Position numbers and translations under genes: made by a program. DNA of 64,000 bases from Solenopsis invicta. Its lineage: Eukaryota > Arthropoda > Insecta > Hymenoptera > Formicidae. The notes under the pieces are model-generated. The model was not told where the DNA came from and did not search any database. It was given only the letters and a program-made list of their open reading frames with translations. Within the stretch, counting starts at the first letter, position 1; every line of letters starts with the position of its first letter. This document shows positions 60,168-64,000 of this stretch, one piece after another. The stretch is from positions 17,747,846 through 17,811,845 of the forward strand of contig NC_052667.1 of NCBI RefSeq assembly GCF_016802725.1, written 5' to 3'.

Positions 60168-60267
60168 TGTACATCTGACCATGGCAACCTTCATGTGGTA
60201 CATCTCAAATAACGCTAATGCCGGCGGTATTATGACTTTCAAGTTTTGCAATTTGAAAAATACTTAA
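59658..60267 (+). pseudogene. pogo/Tigger-like relic with zinc-finger end
   Basis: MPRHKYTSES at 59658, after a frameshift, continues as INAIVTAIKEVTIEKKAV and RVYNIDRYKLTRYISKLNE. This is the pipsqueak-type HTH of insect pogo-like transposases. About 25 residues on, FCIICKAIMPKK...CDRAVHSKCANL...CKSC has the spacing of the C-terminal PHD-like finger found in some of these proteins. The DDE catalytic domain is missing between them, so it is an internally deleted copy. The frame then runs into a CA repeat. The join is in one open frame from 59797. Confidence 0.5.
60085..60166. repeat. CA microsatellite
   Basis: About 80 bases of CA with a CGCGCGCCCACG interruption. The THTHTH-type and CVCVCV-type open frames across it are artefacts. 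Confidence 0.9.
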
Positions 60268-60339
60268 CGAAAAAGAAAAAATTATACTATTTTAGAAAAG
60301 TTTCGTGATAAGCTACAAGAATATGCAATAAAAAATAGG

Positions 60340-60525
60340 CAGTTCTATTTAAAAAATTGAAGATGACCTTCACGTGATCTTCAAGCAACTATTCAAGGTC
60401 AAATTAATGACACCATCTTATGTTCCCCTCGAAATCATACAACTTTTGTCTGCAACATTTTTGTCTACTGGGTTTAGTTTTCGAGATATTTGGCTGGATC
60501 ATTTAAAATGGCACACCCTGTATAT
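60340..60525 (+). repeat. Dispersed repeat, copy 2
   Basis: Direct copy of 56736-56930: CAAGCAACTATTCAAGG, GACACCATCTTATGT and TTTTCGAGATATTTGGCTGG are shared. Upstream, AAGCTACAAGAATATGCAATAAAAA is also shared, so the repeat unit is at least 230 bases. The two copies bracket 3.4 kb that includes the LINE and pogo relics. Confidence 0.8.
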
Positions 60526-62083
60526 ATACATTTTTGTAGGCTTACCGGGAATATCACTTAAAAAAAAAAACACGTTAATAATTACATCTTGTAAGTAACA
60601 TAGATATTTATTATAAACATATACGGACAAGCGTCATACAATTCTGAATGTCGATCACAGAGGACGGTGAAGTAAGAGGAATAGTGGTAGGCGGAGCTGA
60701 TCTGAAAATTGACTGAAATGTGCATTTCTTGCTGAGCTCTGAAATAGAATGAAACACGCAACATTGTAAGATTTTTCAATCTAATTAAATGATTCTTTTA
60801 ACAGAGAAGTCCCCAAAAAATTAAGTTTTAAGATAAAAGTAAATAAGATGTATTTAACAGTAAAATTTTTTTTTTATAAAAATTAATTTAGAACATGATA
60901 TTTCCTGAATTAACAAATTGTTGTAGAAATATAGGCTAAAATAACGAACAATATTACAATTTTAGTAGATTGAAAGTTTAATTTTTAAATAAATGTTAAT
61001 AAATATCAATCTTGACATGTTTCGATTTAACTTGATCTTCTTCAACCGACGTATACAAACAAGATAAATAATGAGAATATTTGAGTACAAAAGAAGTATA
61101 ATTACATATATTATGCGCAAGACTTCTTAACAGTAATCGCATTTATTTGGAACGATTGATAAAATAAAGACCATAATTACACAGATGTAATCCTTGAATT
61201 AATTTTTGAAAGTTTTATATGTGCTCTGAATTAGTTTTATTGAAAGTTATTTATGCTAAAATGCTAATATTCTACCGCAATATTTTTAAAAGATTATTAC
61301 CATTGCTACAAAGTGATGAAATATTTTATTAATGTTATTATAATTTTTTGTGTTGTATGAGTAATTTCATACGTCTTAAAATATTAACGTTATTTAAATA
61401 GCCAATTTATTTTTAAACAATTATGTACAATCGGTTAATAAAAGGTTGTCATAGATTGCTAGACTTTTTTTTCGAAACTTTTCAGGAAAATTTTAATAAT
61501 GTGGACCGATATCTCTGGATGCATATAGTGAGTGGTTAGCTGTTAAAATAATACGGATGTGAATTATACAAGATGAAATGAAGAAATGTATTCCGAAAAT
61601 CATCGAAAAAGAAGTATTGCACCCTATTGCAACCTTTTATTGACCAATTGTACGTAATTGTTTAGAAATAAATTTATTATTGTAGCAATTAAAATAATGT
61701 TAATATTTTACGATATATAACATTACTCATACAGCACAAAGAACATTTTGTTTTTAATGAGTTTCGGAACTTAACCTTGCTCGTAGAGCGGATGAACATA
61801 ATTGATTAGATCCATAAGTAAGAACCAATCTCTCGGTGATCAGACTGCATTCCGAAACTTATCGAAACGAAAGTGTTGCAACCTTTTTTCTTCTGACTGT
61901 ACACACAGGAACAATAATGTCTACCCATCTGAAGTTAGTAACAGTTCCAATTTCTATAAATATACATTACGTACATTAAAAATAATCTGGACACAATAAC
62001 TTTAAATGGATAAGCATTATGATATCACCGTGTATATGTGTATAGTTTTTTTTATGACAATATATTTTTTTTTATATCCACAG
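60526..62083 (+). other. End of intron 4, no element recognised
   Basis: AT-rich. No coding sequence or transposon end supported. It ends with a T-rich tract and the acceptor TCCACAG at 62077-62083. Confidence 0.55.
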
Positions 62084-62233
62084 GGTGGTGCAGCTTTTAT
62101 AACAATAAAAGGTGCGTTCAAAATTTATCATAAACAACAACAATACAAGAGACAATGTCAGCGTCGCGTAATGGACTATACAGAGAGCAATGTAGCATTA
62201 TATAAAAGGCAACAAGACTACGAGAGTGATTGA
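62084..62233 (+). CDS. MARCHF5: MARCHF5 last coding exon
   Basis: Fifty codons including the stop TGA at 62231-62233, entering in phase 0. GGAAFITIKGAFKIYHKQQQ matches the fourth hydrophobic segment and the conserved GAFK-Y-KQQQY motif of MARCH5. YKRQCQRRVMDYTESNVALY matches the cytosolic tail, which in insects runs a few residues beyond the vertebrate end (KRQQDYESD). The four exons together give about 280 residues, near the 278 of human MARCH5 before adding the missing N-terminus, with no frameshift or stop. The gene is therefore probably functional. Confidence 0.93.
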   Translation, partial: GGAAFITIKGAFKIYHKQQQYKRQCQRRVMDYTESNVALYKRQQDYESD

Positions 62234-62860
62234 AGTGAAATAAAATGTCAGTGAATATTCAAATATTGATTAATGTGAACATAACTTCTCAAATGTAAAG
62301 TAGATCAGCGCTTTAGGCTGATTTCACATTTGTCGTACGATGAATTTTTCAAGCAGAGAGAGAAGTTTTTTTAAATCTTACAGCCAATCTATACGCTTGA
62401 AAAACTTATCGTATGACAAATATAATAATACCTTTGCAGTAGTGCTATTTATAAATAGTCTAACACATATACCTTTAATATTATATATATATATACGGTG
62501 ATCACACAGATATATAAACTAAATAGATAGTTGTACATAAGCATACAAAGATAACGATTGTATGTATCTGAGCGAGGTCAATGAATTATTTAAAATTGTA
62601 TTTTCTAAAAAATGAAAGGTGTTGGGCAATGTAAAGGTGACATCTCCTTTAAATTAACATTTAGAGGAACAGTACTTTTTAATAATTATATTACATGGGT
62701 AATACTTTCTACATCCTTCCTTATATGGTAAGAGAATGAAGAAAGCAGAAATGGTTAACATAACTTTTTTTGTCTACATTACTAGTGTTATCTAACTTTA
62801 ATTAACCTATTAAAGAATATTATTTTGGAATTTTATATTACAGTAGAATAAAAAACTCAA
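62234..62860 (+). other. MARCHF5: Probable MARCHF5 3' UTR
   Basis: AATAAA words occur at 62239 (very close to the stop) and 62847. The second would give a UTR of about 630 bases. The stretch includes a hairpin (62328-62422) and a short TA run (62484-62496). No other feature. The extent is inferred only. Confidence 0.4.
62328..62422 (+). repeat. Hairpin in the presumed 3' UTR
   Basis: ATTTGTCGTACGATGAATTTTTCAAGC (62328-62354) pairs with GCTTGAAAAACTTATCGTATGACAAAT (62396-62422) with about three mismatches. The loop is about 41 bases. It could be a small MITE or an RNA structure. Confidence 0.7.
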
Positions 62861-62971
62861 GTGCTATTGCAGAAAAAAAATTAATGTGTAACAAATTACT
62901 ATGACAAACGTTTGTTATGTAAAATTATTTACTGTGACTCCAGATACGTCTACAAAACGATGACATCTGTA

Positions 62972-63078
62972 TATGTGTGTGCGCAACGCGTGCGTCGTAC
63001 ATGTCTGTGCGTGTGCGTGCGTGCGTGTATGCGTGCGTGCGGGCGTGCGTGCGTGCGTGCGGGCGTGCGTGCGTGCGG

Positions 63079-63125
<47 letters not shown>

Positions 63126-63126
63126 G

Positions 63127-63160
<34 letters not shown>

Positions 63161-63163
63161 ATG
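62972..63163. repeat. GTGC microsatellite
   Basis: About 170 bases of TGCG units with scattered GGGC, ending in TGTGTG and TATACATA runs. All long open frames here on both strands are artefacts. It resembles the array at 28702-28857. Confidence 0.9.
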
Positions 63164-63210
63164 TGTGTGTACATATACATATATATACATATACACACAT
63201 ACATACATAC

Positions 63211-63674
63211 ACAGAGTGTCCCAGACCAATATATACAGATTATCACGATAAGGTAGAAGGGATCGAGATAAATCAAAAAGTCTAATACCATTTTGCGATA
63301 TTTACAATAATTTTTGAGTAATAAAATGTTAAAGTCAGCCGTATAAGAGCGCGCGGAGAGACAAGCGCTCACTCGCTTGAGTCGTAGGACCGTCCACCGC
63401 GGCCTGACTGTTGGCGACGATAAGTGGCGCGCGGCGAGGGAAGGATAGCTTAGCACCGTGCCGCTCCCTCATGCCCCCGCATCGCGTCGAAGTTCGCGGT
63501 CCTATGGCTCAGGCGAGAGACCGCTTTTCTCTCCGCGCGCTTTTATTCGGCTTTAATACTTTATTACTCGAAAATTATTACAAATATCGCAAAATGGTAT
63601 TGGACTTTTTGATTTATTTTGATCCCTTCTACCTTATCGTGATAATCTGTATACATTAGTCTGGGACACCCTGT
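63211..63674. mobile_element. Miniature foldback with ACAGAGTGTCCCAGACC ends
   Basis: 464 bases. The left end ACAGAGTGTCCCAGACC and the right end, inverted, ACAGGGTGTCCCAGACT are followed by arms of about 200 bases (GATTATCACGATAAGGTAGAAGG, ACCATTTTGCGATATTT, GAGCGCGCGGAGAGA). The arms match those of the 41842-44704 element, so this is its miniature relative. It sits in TA/CA-rich DNA. Confidence 0.85.
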
Positions 63675-63679
63675 ATACA

Positions 63680-64000
63680 GAATATTTGCGAACTAGGGGA
63701 TTTACCGCTTTGAGAACATAGAGGAGATGAAAAGGAACAAAAAAGTCTTATAGCATTTTGCGATATTTGCTGTAATTATTGACTTATAAAGTAAAACGTC
63801 TGAGCCAATGAGCGGTGACGCTGCGCCATTGCATTTACCTCGTAGGCAACGACGCGCGGCGGGAAAGGTGGCGCATCGTTGTCTGAATTTGCTGCACCGC
63901 ATATACATACACTGCAAAAATCAAATGTGTTATTTATCGAATGTATAAGAAGAAGCTTTAGCTAAAATAATACATTTGATTTTATACACGCGGTGCAGCG
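63680..64000. mobile_element. Related foldback arm, cut by the window end
   Basis: GCATTTTGCGATATTTGCTG and ACGACGCGCGGCGGGAAAGG match the arm of the 63211 element at lower identity. CTGCACCGCATATACATACAC...ATCAAATGTGTTATT (63891-63935) pairs with 63950-63999, forming a terminal hairpin. The remainder is outside the window. Confidence 0.55.

Noticed and set aside
59989..60174. CVCVCV open frame on the minus strand
   Set aside because: Translation of a CA microsatellite.
62912..63456. Open frames over the GTGC array near the right end
   Set aside because: Same repeat artefact as at 28.7 kb; the flanking part belongs to a foldback arm.

Overview
The window is AT-rich animal DNA with long introns and no operons. 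It looks like an insect genome, most probably hymenopteran and ant-like. The evidence is an insect-type MARCH5 protein, mariner, piggyBac and hAT relics, and short TTAGG-type (CCTAA) telomere-like runs. The only host gene I can support is a plus-strand MARCHF5 (mitochondrial RING-CH E3 ubiquitin ligase). Four coding exons lie at about 16110-16315, 32111-32429, 49970-50138 and 62084-62233. Splice phases match at every junction, and the stop codon is at 62231-62233. The first coding exon, which carries the start codon, was not found. The introns are about 15.8, 17.5 and 11.9 kb.

Nearly everything else is transposon-derived. Region 1-16 kb, upstream of the RING exon, holds two broken mariners, a 5S-rRNA-like scrap, a Penelope-like element with inverted arms and later insertions, a TTAA-flanked element, and a 3.4-kb palindrome whose arms are degenerate satellite plus a tRNA-like unit. 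Intron 2 (16.3-32.1 kb) holds a hAT MITE with 8-bp duplications, a palindromic element carrying tRNA-like sequence, a LINE relic split by a 1.29-kb mariner, two TTAA elements, and a 3.26-kb piggyBac with a decayed transposase.

Intron 3 (32.4-50.0 kb) contains a three-level nest: a Mos1-type mariner is split by a 5.93-kb hAT (8-bp duplication CGCATGGG), which itself holds a 2.65-kb foldback element. The intron also has a 2.86-kb foldback, a second copy of the tRNA-bearing palindrome, and a complete but dead mariner with TA ends. Intron 4 (50.1-62.1 kb) has a 1.17-kb near-palindrome, a compact 31-bp hairpin, small TTAA and ACAGGATG elements, a GC-rich island, a LINE ORF1 relic, and a pogo-like scrap. 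Beyond the stop codon lie a probable 3' UTR, a GTGC array and two foldback elements.

The transposon parts do not form one pathway. The strongest candidates for something undescribed are the palindromes with tRNA-like sequence in both arms, and a set of foldback elements sharing ACAGRRTGNYYCA ends next to TA-rich DNA. All calls were made by eye; divergence, exact ends and family names need searches.
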